Shown here piece after piece: positions 5,251-14,280 of a stretch of 14,280 nt of DNA (the stretch's first letter is position 1; every line of letters starts with the position of its first letter). The DNA lies in assembly GCA_041752455.1 (NCBI GenBank), contig JBGSWL010000018.1, positions 1 through 14,280 of the forward strand, written 5' to 3'. The position numbers were made by a program, and so were the translations under genes. The notes beneath the pieces are model-generated. The model was not told where the DNA came from, made no database searches, and worked only from the letters and a program-made list of their open reading frames with translations. The stretch is from JBGSWL01 sp041752455. GTDB lineage: Bacteria; Pseudomonadota; Alphaproteobacteria; Rhizobiales; Rhizobiaceae.

Positions 5251-6089
5251 CCACCAGCCGCTTCGACACCCTGTTTGCCCGCCTGTCCGGCGAAAACCGC
5301 CCGGCCTTCGTGACCTATTTCATGGGGGGCGATCCGGACTACGAGACATCGCTCGCCATCATGAAAGCGCTGCCGGAAGCCGGTGCCGACATCATTGAAC
5401 TCGGCATGCCGTTTTCGGACCCGATGGCCGATGGCCCGGCAATCCAGATGGCCGGGCGTCGCGCGCTGGCAGCCGGCCAGACGCTGGTGACAACGCTGGC
5501 CATGGCCCGCGCGTTCCGGGAAAGCGACGACAAAACGCCGATCGTACTGATGGGCTATTACAACCCGATCTATGTCTACGGTGTTGACCGGTTTCTGGCC
5601 GATGCGCTGACAGCGGGGATAGACGGACTGATCGTCGTCGACCTGCCGCCGGAGATGGACAACGAATTGTGCCTGCCGGCTCTGGCGAGCGGCATCAGCT
5701 TCATTCGCCTTGCCACACCGACAACCGACAACAAGCGCCTGCCAGCCGTGCTCGCCAATACGTCGGGCTTTGTCTACTACGTCTCGATGAATGGCATCAC
5801 CGGCTCGGCGATTGCCGATACCGGCCTTGTCGGACACGCCGTCCAGCGCATCAAGCGCCACACGCCGTTGCCGGTCTGTGTCGGCTTTGGCGTGAAGACC
5901 GCCGAGCAGGCTGCCGTGATTGGCCGTTATGCCGATGGTGTCGTCGTTGGCTCGGCCATCGTCAGCGCCGTTGCCGGCTCGCTGGACGCGGAAGATCGCG
6001 CCACGGCCGGCACGGTCGGTGCCGTGCAGACCCTTGTGCGGGCCATTGCGCAAGGCGTGCACACGGCGCGCCTTGAAGCGGCGCAATGA
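5247..6089 (+). CDS. trpA: Tryptophan synthase alpha chain
   Basis: TrpA cleaves indole-3-glycerol phosphate to indole and glyceraldehyde 3-phosphate and passes indole to TrpB. The 280-residue protein is full length: FVTYFMGGDPDYETS (21-35), IIELGMPFSDPMADGP with catalytic Glu51 and Asp62, MGYYNPIY (102-109), the substrate loop LATPTTDNKRL (about 155-165), YYVSMNGITG (about 178-187), GFGVKTAEQ (213-221) and VVGSAIV. The ATG at 5247 is preferred over 5232 because the stump at 4551 aligns with it from this methionine. The Shine-Dalgarno is poor (GTGGG about 12 bases upstream), so translation probably depends on ribosomes ending at the overlapping toxin stop. With trpB displaced, transcription can come from the trpF side or from the toxin-antitoxin promoter. 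Confidence 0.97.
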   Translation: MTTSRFDTLFARLSGENRPAFVTYFMGGDPDYETSLAIMKALPEAGADIIELGMPFSDPMADGPAIQMAGRRALAAGQTLVTTLAMARAFRESDDKTPIVLMGYYNPIYVYGVDRFLADALTAGIDGLIVVDLPPEMDNELCLPALASGISFIRLATPTTDNKRLPAVLANTSGFVYYVSMNGITGSAIADTGLVGHAVQRIKRHTPLPVCVGFGVKTAEQAAVIGRYADGVVVGSAIVSAVAGSLDAEDRATAGTVGAVQTLVRAIAQGVHTARLEAAQ

Positions 6090-6123
6090 AAGTGCCATCT
6101 GGCGTCAAACGGGAAGACAACCG

Positions 6124-7107
<984 letters not shown>

Positions 7108-7116
7108 GCCAAGGTC

Positions 7117-8469
7117 ATGGACGGTGTCGCGCGACCGGCCGCAACGCCGTCCGATCCTGATCAAGCCGCCCGCCGGATCGAGCGCCTCATGGCGCTTCAT
7201 CCCAAGGGTTTCGATCTGACGCTCGACCGCGTGCGGCGACTGCTCCACGAACTCGGCAATCCGCAAGACAGGTTGCCCCCGGTAATCCATGTGGCCGGCA
7301 CCAACGGCAAGGGTTCGTGCGTCGCGTTCTGCCGCGCGCTGCTCGAAGCCTCGGGCAGAACCGCACATGTTCATGTTTCGCCGCATCTGGTTGCCTGGCA
7401 TGAACGGTTCCGGATTGCCGGCCATCTGGTCGATGATGCGCTGTTGGCCCAAACTGTCGAGCGTGTTGCCGAAGCCAATGGCGGACAGAAGATCACTGTC
7501 TTTGAACTGCTGACTGCCGTGATGTTCGTGCTGTTTTCCGAACATCCCGCCGATGCGGCGGTGATCGAAGTCGGTCTTGGCGGGCGTGGCGACGCAACCA
7601 ACGTCATGGCAAGGCCTGCCGCCACCGTGATCATGCCGATCGGCCTCGACCATGAAGCCTATCTCGGCGACACGGTGGAAAAGATTGCCGGAGAAAAGGC
7701 CGGCATCATCAAACCCGGCGTTCCGCTGATTGTCGGGCGCCAGCCCCACGAGGGCGCGCTGGAAGTGATCCTCGATGTGGCGGCGCGCCGCCGAGCGCCC
7801 ACGCTGGTCTACGGACAGGACTATTTTGCCTTTGAAGAACATGGCCGCATGGTCGTGCAGCACGATGCCGGTCTCTTCGATCTGCCGCTGCCTGCTCTGC
7901 CGGGCCGGCACCAGATCTCCAATGCCGCTGCCGCCATCATGGCGGTGCGCGCCGCAGGCTTTTCGCTTGGCGAGGCCGAGGTCGAGACAGCGATGACCTC
8001 GGTCAGTTGGCCGGCGCGCATGCAACGCCTGTCAACGGGTCCGCTTGTGGAACTGGCGCCGCCGGGCGCCGAGATCTGGCTCGATGGCGGCCACAACCCG
8101 GCGGGAGCGACCGTCGCGGCCGAATTTCTGGCCGAACGCGAAGAAGAGGTCGAGCGGCCGCTGTTTCTCATCACCGGCATGATCAATACCAAGGATGCGC
8201 GCGGCTATTTCCGGGTCTTTGACGGGCTGGTGCGTCACGTCTTCACCGTACCGGTACCGTCCAGTGATGCGGGCATTCCCGCTGAAGACCTCGCGGACAA
8301 GGCGCTGGAGGCCGGATTGTCTGCAGAACCGATCGGCTCGGTTGCCGAAGCGCTCAGCCTGCTTGGCGAAAGCTGGAACGGGCTGGAGCGTCCGCCACGC
8401 ATCCTGATCGGCGGCTCTCTGTACCTTGCCGGCGATGTCCTGCGCGACAACGGCATGCTGCCGGTATAG
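7117..8469 (+). CDS. folC: Folylpolyglutamate synthase / dihydrofolate synthase
   Basis: FolC adds glutamate to dihydropteroate and to folates with ATP. The 450-residue protein has the Mur-ligase-like layout: P-loop GTNGKGS (61-67), SPHL (88-91), FELLTA (129-134), EVGLGGRGDATN (151-162), the HEAYLGDTVEKIAGEKAGIIKPG block (179-201) with Lys194 at the likely carbamylated position, LPGRHQISNAAAA (261-273), and LDGGHNPAG (322-330) in the C-terminal domain. It starts 9 bases after accD, with AAGG just before the ATG, and is the last gene of the operon, followed at once by a strong terminator. The extended N-terminus (1-17) is Ala/Pro-rich and poorly conserved-looking; a later start is possible but no better ATG is seen before Met25. 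Confidence 0.95.
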   Translation: MDGVARPAATPSDPDQAARRIERLMALHPKGFDLTLDRVRRLLHELGNPQDRLPPVIHVAGTNGKGSCVAFCRALLEASGRTAHVHVSPHLVAWHERFRIAGHLVDDALLAQTVERVAEANGGQKITVFELLTAVMFVLFSEHPADAAVIEVGLGGRGDATNVMARPAATVIMPIGLDHEAYLGDTVEKIAGEKAGIIKPGVPLIVGRQPHEGALEVILDVAARRRAPTLVYGQDYFAFEEHGRMVVQHDAGLFDLPLPALPGRHQISNAAAAIMAVRAAGFSLGEAEVETAMTSVSWPARMQRLSTGPLVELAPPGAEIWLDGGHNPAGATVAAEFLAEREEEVERPLFLITGMINTKDARGYFRVFDGLVRHVFTVPVPSSDAGIPAEDLADKALEAGLSAEPIGSVAEALSLLGESWNGLERPPRILIGGSLYLAGDVLRDNGMLPV

Positions 8470-8476
8470 CGCATGA

Positions 8477-8502
8477 AAAAGCCCGGCTTTCACCGGGCTT
8501 TT
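8477..8502. terminator. Bidirectional intrinsic terminator between folC and trxA
   Basis: AAAAGCCCGG (8477-8486), loop CTTTCA, CCGGGCTTTT (8493-8502) is a perfect 10-bp G+C-rich hairpin. It ends in T-run on both strands (TTTT on plus, TTTTT on minus including 8476). It sits 7 bases after the folC stop and 22 bases beyond the trxA stop on the other strand, so it can end both convergent transcripts. Confidence 0.9.
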
Positions 8503-8524
8503 CGATTGCGAACGGGAGAGGCGA

Positions 8525-8848
8525 TCAGGCGATCGCGGTCTTCATCCAGTCCGACAGGCGGCCTTTGGGTGCCGCGCCGACCATCTGGTCCACGACCTGA
8601 CCACCTTTGAACATGTAAAGGGTCGGGATCGAGCGGATGCCGAACTGGGCGGCTATGTCCGGATTTTCGTCAATATTGACCTTGGCGACTTTCACCTTGC
8701 CGGCAAATTCGTTCGACAGCTCTTCCAGAGCCGGGGCGATCATCTTGCACGGGCCGCACCATTCAGCCCAGAAATCGACAACGACCGGTTCTGCCGAAGC
8801 CAGCACGTCATTCTGAAAGTTGCTCTTGTCCACTTTTACGGTCGCCAT
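8525..8848 (-). CDS. trxA: Thioredoxin 1
   Basis: Cytoplasmic disulfide reductase that passes electrons from thioredoxin reductase to ribonucleotide reductase, peroxiredoxins and other targets. The 107-residue protein is the normal size with active site WCGPCK (Cys31, Cys34), DFWAEW (25-30), buried Asp25, the cis-proline Pro75 in RSIPTL, and a C-terminal helix. AGGAGG lies 6 bases before the ATG (CCTCCT at 8855-8860 on plus), the strongest ribosome site in the window, in keeping with high expression. It follows addA by 88 bases on the same strand. Part of that gap may hold its own promoter, but I see no convincing -35/-10 pair. Transcription ends at the shared hairpin at 8477-8502. Confidence 0.98.
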   Translation of the reverse strand: MATVKVDKSNFQNDVLASAEPVVVDFWAEWCGPCKMIAPALEELSNEFAGKVKVAKVNIDENPDIAAQFGIRSIPTLYMFKGGQVVDQMVGAAPKGRLSDWMKTAIA

Positions 8849-8936
8849 GTCAGGCCTCCTGTCCGTTGTCTTCTGATCTCGTCATGTGGGGACACGGAGC
8901 TTGCCGATCAAGCGCTATGCCCCGCCCGGATGTGTT

Positions 8937-11900
8937 CTAGCCTGATTCCTGGCCTTGCGCGAGGCGCGCGATGGCCGCATCAAGCGCCGCTGGCGGAACT
9001 GTGATCGCAACCGGTCCGCCCGTATAAACCAACATGCAGACGATCGCCCGCCCCGGCCAGAGCGGGGCGACCAGCGCGCGATACAGCGCCATCTGCCGCA
9101 CATGCACGTCGGGAAGGCCGGCCGCGCGTTCGGGCACGATCCGGTTGGTCTTGTAGTCGGCAAGCGTCACCGAGATGTCGGTGACGGCGATTCGGTCGAT
9201 CACGCCAGAGACGGCACGCTCCGTGCCACCTATGGTGACAAGCCCCATGATGGGCACCTCGGCGCGGGTATGTGGCCCGAAAAGATCGGCCAGCGCCGGA
9301 TCTTCCAGCACTGCCATCACCGGGTCGACGATGGCGTCCAACTGGCGACCGGAGAAATTGGTTGCAGCAGAGGCGTAGGCGATCGCCCGTTCGCGCCGCA
9401 CCGGAGGTGGCAGATCCGGGAGGGCCTGCAGCAGCGTATGGGTGACCGTTCCGATCAGCGCCGTCATGCCGGGCTTCGATGCCGACCCGCCAGTTGCACC
9501 GCGTTCGAGCAGCGGCACCGATGTGTCGCCTTTTGTTGCGGCGTCTCCCGCGTCCGCAGCCAGACCCGATGCACCCGATGGCGTCAGCGGACGGACCGGC
9601 GGCGGCTCGGGCGGCGCGCGCTCGGCAAAACCTGCCGGAAGGGCAAACGAAGCGGGCGCCTTGTCCTCGACAGCTGTTCGCCCGGTCGGCACCGGGCCGA
9701 GACCTTTCGGATATGTCCAGATGATCTCGTCAGCTTCGCCCTTGGCATCACAATGCTCGCCAAGCGCTTTCATGACCATGGTGTGCCAGGTTGGAGCTTT
9801 TTCCTCGTTCTTTCCGCCAAATCCGCACAGGATCAGCCGGTCGGCGGCGCGCGTCATGCCGACATAGAGCAGGCGGCGATACTCGTCTTCCGCTGCACTT
9901 TTCTCGCGCTCGAGCGCTTGCGCGACGATGTCCGACTTCACATCGGGCAGTTTGCGCCAGAGCAGCACCGGCACATCCTGATCGTCACTCAGGGTGTGGC
10001 CGGTCTCGACCAGTGCAGGCGCGTGCGCGGTGTTGAAGACCCTGCCACCGCGATCGACCAGAAAGACGATCGGCGCTTCCAGCCCCTTGGCGCCATGCAC
10101 GGTCATGATCCGCACTTCGCCGGCGGCGCGGTCCATCTCGCGTTTGATCTGCGGCGCATCATTCTCGACGATGGCCACGAAGCGTTGCAGGTCGGCGATG
10201 CCTGCCTTTTCAGCGGTCAAGGTCAGCTGCATGAATTCGTCGAGCACATCGCCGGTTTCAGGCCCCAGCCGGCCGACCAGCTTTTCACGCCCGCCCAATG
10301 CCGAAAGAACATGCGCAAAGAACGCGTGTGGCGGCCGGTCATGCGCAATGGTGCGCAAGGCCGAAAGGGTCGCAAAGGCTTGCGCCTCCGGTGTGCCTTC
10401 GGGGGCTTCGGCAAGGCGATCATGCAAACGGTCGCCGCCCCGGCCATGGGCAAGGTCGAACAGCGACCTTTCCGAAAGACCGAACAGCGGCGATTTCAGC
10501 AAGGCCGCCAGCGAAAGGTCATCGGCCGGTTGCATCATGACCCGCGCCAGCGCCACCAGATCCTTGAAGGCGATGTGTTCGCCCATCTTAAGCCGGTCGG
10601 CACCGGCCACCGGCACGCCAAGCGTCTTCAGTCGCCGCGACAAGGTCGTTACGAACGGCCCGGTCCGGTTGCGCACAAGCACAAGGATGTCGCCGGGCGT
10701 GATCGCCGCACCGGTCGATTCAAGCACAGCGCCCTCGTCGATCCAGCGCTTGATGGTCTCCGCGATGCGCTCGGCGACCTTCACAGCAGGCAGTGCTTCC
10801 TGCGAATGCGGCTCGTTCCAGTCATCGCTGGGTTCGGATTTTTCCGCCATGATGCGCGCCCAGATCTCGACACGGCCCGGTTCGTTCAGCCGCAGCGAGC
10901 GATGTAGCTCCGAACCGGCAAGATCGACGGTCAGGCCCTTGCGGTTTTCGGCAACGGCGAAAACTGTGTCGACCGCGCCGAGAACGGCTGCCGTGGAACG
11001 GAACGAGGCATCCAGTTCCAAGGGCTCGAAGCGGCTCTCCGCAGTCTTGGCCGCTTTGGCATAGTGCTCGCGCGAGCGGCCGAATTGCGCGGGGTCGGCG
11101 CCCTGGAACGAATAGATCGACTGCTTTTCGTCGCCCACCGCAAAGATCGTCCGAAGGGTATCGGACCGCGAGGAACCGGGCGCGAAAAATTCATCGGTCA
11201 GCGACTGGATGACCTGCCACTGCGGCGGGCTGGTGTCCTGCGCTTCGTCGACCAGCACATGGTCGATGCCTTGGTCAAGCTTGTAGCGCACCCATGCGCT
11301 GGCGCCGGTACGCTGCAGCATGGTTTTGGTGCGATGGATCAGGTCGTCGAAATCCAGGAGCCCGCGCGCCCGCTTCATCGCTTCATAGCGGTCGATCAGG
11401 GCATCGGCGACGGCAAGCACATCGAGGGTTGCAGTGATCTCGCGCGCAAGGTGGAGCTGACTTTGGACATCGAGGATATGAGCAAGGCCGTCATCGATGC
11501 GGGTCTGAAAGTCTGGAACTTTCTCCAACGCATCGCCCTTGAGGTGGTTGCCGAAGCTGCGCGGCTTGCCCTTGTCCTTCAGGAAGGCTTGGCAAAGCAC
11601 TTCGTACCGTTGGACCGGATCGGTCATGCCTCCGGCCTCGGCAAGGCTTGAAACAAAATCTGCCGGTGTCTTGAGCTTGATGGAGCGCAGGGGTGAACCC
11701 GCGTCAGCCAACTCCGCCGGATCAAACCCGTTCAGCGGCCAGGCCGTGGACATGATCGCGTCTGTGTCGAGGTCTGCCGGTGTCAATCCGAACAGTTCGC
11801 AGAAATTCGCCAGGCGTGTGTCTTCGGTCCCTAGCGCGTCGATGAGCGGTTGAAGGACCTGCCGCTTGCCGATGATCTCGTCGAGCAATGCGTCAAGGCC

Positions 11901-12476
11901 GGTTTCGCCGCTGATGTCGAGGAGGCGAATGCAGGCATCGTGCGCCTGCGCATTGCCGGTTCCGGCAAGGATCGAGCGTCGCGCCTCCGCCATCAGGAAT
12001 GAGGCGCCGGCTTCATCGAGCATTTCGAAGTGGCCGGCGATATTGGCCTCCAGTGGAAACCGGTGCAGCAGCGATTCGCAGAAGGCGTGGATGGTCTGGA
12101 TTTTCAGGCCGCCGGGCGTCTCCAGCGCGCGGGCAAACAAAGTGCGCGCATAGGCGACAAGTGCGGGCGATGCCGGTCCGCCGGTCAGGCCTGCCACCTC
12201 GGCTGCAAGTTTGTCGGCCGGCATTGTCGACCAGGCAGCGAGGCGCTCGAAGACGCGGTTCTTCATCTCCGATGCCGCCGCCTTGGTGTAGGTCAGGCAA
12301 AGGATTCGCGCCGGATCGGTCTTGTCCAAAAGCAGCCGGATCACCCGCGTGGCGAGCACCCAGGTTTTGCCCGATCCGGCATGGGCGGAAACCCAGGCGG
12401 AGGTGTTCGGGTCAGAAGCCTGCGCCTGTCGGGCTTTCGTGCGTTCATCGGGGATCGGCGGCTTTCGCGTTGCCAT
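8937..12476 (-). CDS. addA: AddA helicase-nuclease subunit (double-strand break repair)
   Basis: AddA is the UvrD-type helicase and nuclease subunit of AddAB, which resects double-strand ends for RecA, the counterpart of RecBCD. The 1179-residue protein shows Walker A AHAGSGKTW (31-39), motif Ia LTYTKAAASEM (61-71), Walker B VLVDEAQDTSPPQW (near 404-418), VGDEKQSIYSFQGADP (near 444-459), TVHGAKGLEAP (near 791-801), YVGMTRAADRLILCG (near 869-883), then a Pro/Gly-rich linker and a C-terminal RecB-type nuclease with DRIAV, ADYKTNR (near 1106-1112) and QMALYRAL. ATG 12476 is chosen: GAGG lies 8 bases before it, while the upstream ATG at 12482 leaves only 2 bases and the frame further up overlaps addB. 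It starts 10 bases after the addB stop. Confidence 0.97.
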   Translation of the reverse strand: MATRKPPIPDERTKARQAQASDPNTSAWVSAHAGSGKTWVLATRVIRLLLDKTDPARILCLTYTKAAASEMKNRVFERLAAWSTMPADKLAAEVAGLTGGPASPALVAYARTLFARALETPGGLKIQTIHAFCESLLHRFPLEANIAGHFEMLDEAGASFLMAEARRSILAGTGNAQAHDACIRLLDISGETGLDALLDEIIGKRQVLQPLIDALGTEDTRLANFCELFGLTPADLDTDAIMSTAWPLNGFDPAELADAGSPLRSIKLKTPADFVSSLAEAGGMTDPVQRYEVLCQAFLKDKGKPRSFGNHLKGDALEKVPDFQTRIDDGLAHILDVQSQLHLAREITATLDVLAVADALIDRYEAMKRARGLLDFDDLIHRTKTMLQRTGASAWVRYKLDQGIDHVLVDEAQDTSPPQWQVIQSLTDEFFAPGSSRSDTLRTIFAVGDEKQSIYSFQGADPAQFGRSREHYAKAAKTAESRFEPLELDASFRSTAAVLGAVDTVFAVAENRKGLTVDLAGSELHRSLRLNEPGRVEIWARIMAEKSEPSDDWNEPHSQEALPAVKVAERIAETIKRWIDEGAVLESTGAAITPGDILVLVRNRTGPFVTTLSRRLKTLGVPVAGADRLKMGEHIAFKDLVALARVMMQPADDLSLAALLKSPLFGLSERSLFDLAHGRGGDRLHDRLAEAPEGTPEAQAFATLSALRTIAHDRPPHAFFAHVLSALGGREKLVGRLGPETGDVLDEFMQLTLTAEKAGIADLQRFVAIVENDAPQIKREMDRAAGEVRIMTVHGAKGLEAPIVFLVDRGGRVFNTAHAPALVETGHTLSDDQDVPVLLWRKLPDVKSDIVAQALEREKSAAEDEYRRLLYVGMTRAADRLILCGFGGKNEEKAPTWHTMVMKALGEHCDAKGEADEIIWTYPKGLGPVPTGRTAVEDKAPASFALPAGFAERAPPEPPPVRPLTPSGASGLAADAGDAATKGDTSVPLLERGATGGSASKPGMTALIGTVTHTLLQALPDLPPPVRRERAIAYASAATNFSGRQLDAIVDPVMAVLEDPALADLFGPHTRAEVPIMGLVTIGGTERAVSGVIDRIAVTDISVTLADYKTNRIVPERAAGLPDVHVRQMALYRALVAPLWPGRAIVCMLVYTGGPVAITVPPAALDAAIARLAQGQESG

Positions 12477-12486
12477 GCTCATCGCC

Positions 12487-14280
12487 TCATGCCCCGCTGC
12501 CATCGCTATCTGAAGGCTCGTCGCCCGCCGACCACTCACGGACGCGCGCCAGGTGATCATAGTCACCCTCGCGCGCCATGTGGCCGGTCTCGCTCGCCCG
12601 GAACCGCGACGGATAGGTGGTCTCAGGCCGGTTGAATCGCTCCATGAGTTTGATCAGCCGTTCCCAGGTTTCGGTCATAACGGCTGCGACATCACCCTTG
12701 TCGCCGACGGCATTCTTGACCTCCCACTCACCGCGTGGGCCAAGCCTCACATAGGTCAGCGCCGCCGTGTCGCGCTTGCCCAGGCCGTCAAAGGCGCCTT
12801 CCGCCAGCAGCATCGCTTCGAGCGGCAATTGCGGCGCCTTGAAACTGTTGACCGCTGTGGCCGATGGCACCTGCCCTGTCTTGTAGTCGATGATTTCGGC
12901 AAGGCCGTCGCGGCGCAGATCGATGCGGTCGGCCTTGCCGGACAGCGTGATTCCGGTTGCGCCGATGGCGGTCTTCCTGGCGCCGATTTCCGCATGGCGC
13001 TCGGCCATGTCGTTGTCGCGTTCCCGTTCGAAGGCAAGGAAATGGCCGAGCACTGGTGCCATGCGCTGCCACCAGACCACATCGATTTCGCGCGGCAGCG
13101 CTGACTCGTCGAACACCTGGCGGGCGGTAGCAATCAATTTTTCGGCGGCATCATCGGCCATCAGGTCGATGCCGTCGCGGATCGCCGTATCCAGCACGTG
13201 GTGGAACAGCCGGCCGCGTTCGGAGACATCCGGGTCGCGGATCAATGGCTCCAACGGTTTGAGGCCGAGGATCTTTTTGGCATAGATCGCGTATGGGTCG
13301 GCAATCAGCGTTTCGATCTCGGTCACCGAGAAGTTTTCCGGCCTGACATCGACCGGCACAAGCGGCTCAGGTCGTCCAGCGGTTTCCTGCAGGATCGGCC
13401 GCACGGCTTCCGCACCGAGGGCGGCAAAATGCTCGCCAGCCGCACGCATCCCCGCCGTTGCGTCCTTTCCGGCCAGCGTTTCCAGCCGTTGCAGCCAACG
13501 GGAGGCGACGGTTGGCGCGCCTTCAAGGCGCAGCGCGCGCGTCAAGAGAACCTTTCTCTGCCCCATCGCCATCTGGAAATCATGGGCGGCAAGGCCGATC
13601 CGCCGCTCCGGCAGCGCAAGGCCGATCTCGGCCTTCATCGCCCGGTTGAGAAAGGGATCATCGCGCGGCATCGACGGCCACACGCTCTCGTTCAGCCCGC
13701 CGAGCACCAGCATGTCGACGCTTTGCAGGCGCGCTTCCAGAACGCCCCATATCGCGATACGGGGATGGCCGCCAACCGGTTGGCGTTCCATCATGCCGTT
13801 GGTCAGCGCGCGCAGCACGTCGACCCATTCGCGCGGCGCAAAGGCGATGTCGCGGGCCGGACGCGCCAGATCCAGCAGCAACGCGGCCAACTGGTTTCCC
13901 GATTCGCCGGCATAGAGGCCGCCGGTTGCACCGGTCTCGTCGCGCGCCAAGGCTTCGATGACGGCGACGGTGGCGGTGGCCAGGGCCGACAGCGAACCTT
14001 TATGACCGGACTTTTCTTCTGCGACCATCGCGGCCAGCGGGCTCAGCGCTTCGTCCAAGGCGGCGGCGATCTGGTGGACCTGCGCAAACCCGGTCTGACT
14101 GACCCGGTCGAACCAGGCCGGCTTGTGGCGCTTGTCATCAGCCCAAGCCGTAAGGCAGACCTCTGCAAGTTCGGCCAACGCACCGGGAACGATGCGGCCG
14201 GTCGCGCCGCGCAGCACCATCAGTTCGAGGCTGTCGACGGCAGCCTCATGGTCGGCGCGCGTGGCGCCGAGCCGCACCAG
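12487..14280 (-). CDS. addB: AddB helicase-nuclease subunit, C-terminal part (N-terminus off the right edge)
   Basis: AddB partners AddA in the double-strand break resection complex. About 597 C-terminal residues are in the window; the frame is still open at 14280, so the start and Walker A region lie outside. Visible are DMLVLGGLNESVWPSMPRDDPFLN (DNA about 13650-13715), SVTEIETLIADPYAIYAKKILGLKPLEPL leading into the nuclease domain, GKADRIDLRRDG, the nuclease motif IIDYKTGQ (DNA about 12872-12895) and QLPLEAMLL. The C-terminal segment RASETGHMAREGDYDHLARVREWS lacks cysteines; the only cysteine in the whole fragment is far upstream (VCLTAW), so the Fe-S cluster known from Bacillus AddB is absent. 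It precedes addA by 10 bases, evidently one transcript. Confidence 0.95.
   Translation of the reverse strand: MVRLGATRADHEAAVDSLELMVLRGATGRIVPGALAELAEVCLTAWADDKRHKPAWFDRVSQTGFAQVHQIAAALDEALSPLAAMVAEEKSGHKGSLSALATATVAVIEALARDETGATGGLYAGESGNQLAALLLDLARPARDIAFAPREWVDVLRALTNGMMERQPVGGHPRIAIWGVLEARLQSVDMLVLGGLNESVWPSMPRDDPFLNRAMKAEIGLALPERRIGLAAHDFQMAMGQRKVLLTRALRLEGAPTVASRWLQRLETLAGKDATAGMRAAGEHFAALGAEAVRPILQETAGRPEPLVPVDVRPENFSVTEIETLIADPYAIYAKKILGLKPLEPLIRDPDVSERGRLFHHVLDTAIRDGIDLMADDAAEKLIATARQVFDESALPREIDVVWWQRMAPVLGHFLAFERERDNDMAERHAEIGARKTAIGATGITLSGKADRIDLRRDGLAEIIDYKTGQVPSATAVNSFKAPQLPLEAMLLAEGAFDGLGKRDTAALTYVRLGPRGEWEVKNAVGDKGDVAAVMTETWERLIKLMERFNRPETTYPSRFRASETGHMAREGDYDHLARVREWSAGDEPSDSDGSGA

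Noticed and set aside
5010..6098. 362-codon minus-strand frame across the toxin gene and trpA
   Set aside because: It is antisense to two well-supported genes and shows the same composition artefact.
8955..10907. 650-codon open frame on plus opposite addA
   Set aside because: The addA helicase and nuclease motifs are read on minus. The plus product is Arg/His-rich without family features.

Overview
The window is G+C-rich, densely coding DNA whose gene order and protein types point to an alphaproteobacterium, most likely order Hyphomicrobiales (Rhizobiales). The clues are trpF-trpB-trpA-accD-folC running towards addB-addA-trxA, an AccD whose zinc-ribbon cysteines are mostly replaced, and an AddB tail without Fe-S cysteines. 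Genus cannot be fixed from the sequence alone.

Left edge (1-2000). A MarR-family regulator (minus strand, cut by the left edge) is divergent from a YgjP/DUF45-type zinc metallopeptidase that looks short at its N-terminus. A 21-bp palindrome lies on the MarR start codon and promoter. After the peptidase come about 300 bases without a gene that carry two palindromic REP-like intergenic repeats. A small predicted lipoprotein of unknown function follows.

Centre (2031-8469, plus strand). This is a biosynthetic operon. TrpF, TrpB and TrpA catalyse the isomerase step and the two half-reactions of tryptophan synthase. AccD is the carboxyltransferase beta subunit of acetyl-CoA carboxylase. FolC is folylpolyglutamate/dihydrofolate synthase. 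trpB and trpA are normally adjacent, but here 1276 bases separate them. The insert holds (i) an A+T-richer, broken small membrane-protein gene, (ii) a 19-codon stump resembling the first codons of trpA, and (iii) an intact RHH antitoxin/ParE-type toxin pair with its own promoter and operator. The toxin stop codon overlaps the trpA start codon. The layout suggests two successive insertions at the trpA start, each followed by a trpA-like 5' end. This is the most unusual part of the window.

Right part (8477-14280, minus strand). A bidirectional terminator separates folC from trxA (thioredoxin 1). Beyond it are addA, which is complete, and the C-terminal part of addB, cut by the right edge. AddA and AddB form the helicase-nuclease that processes double-strand breaks. 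No tRNA, rRNA, CRISPR array, transposase or integrase is visible.
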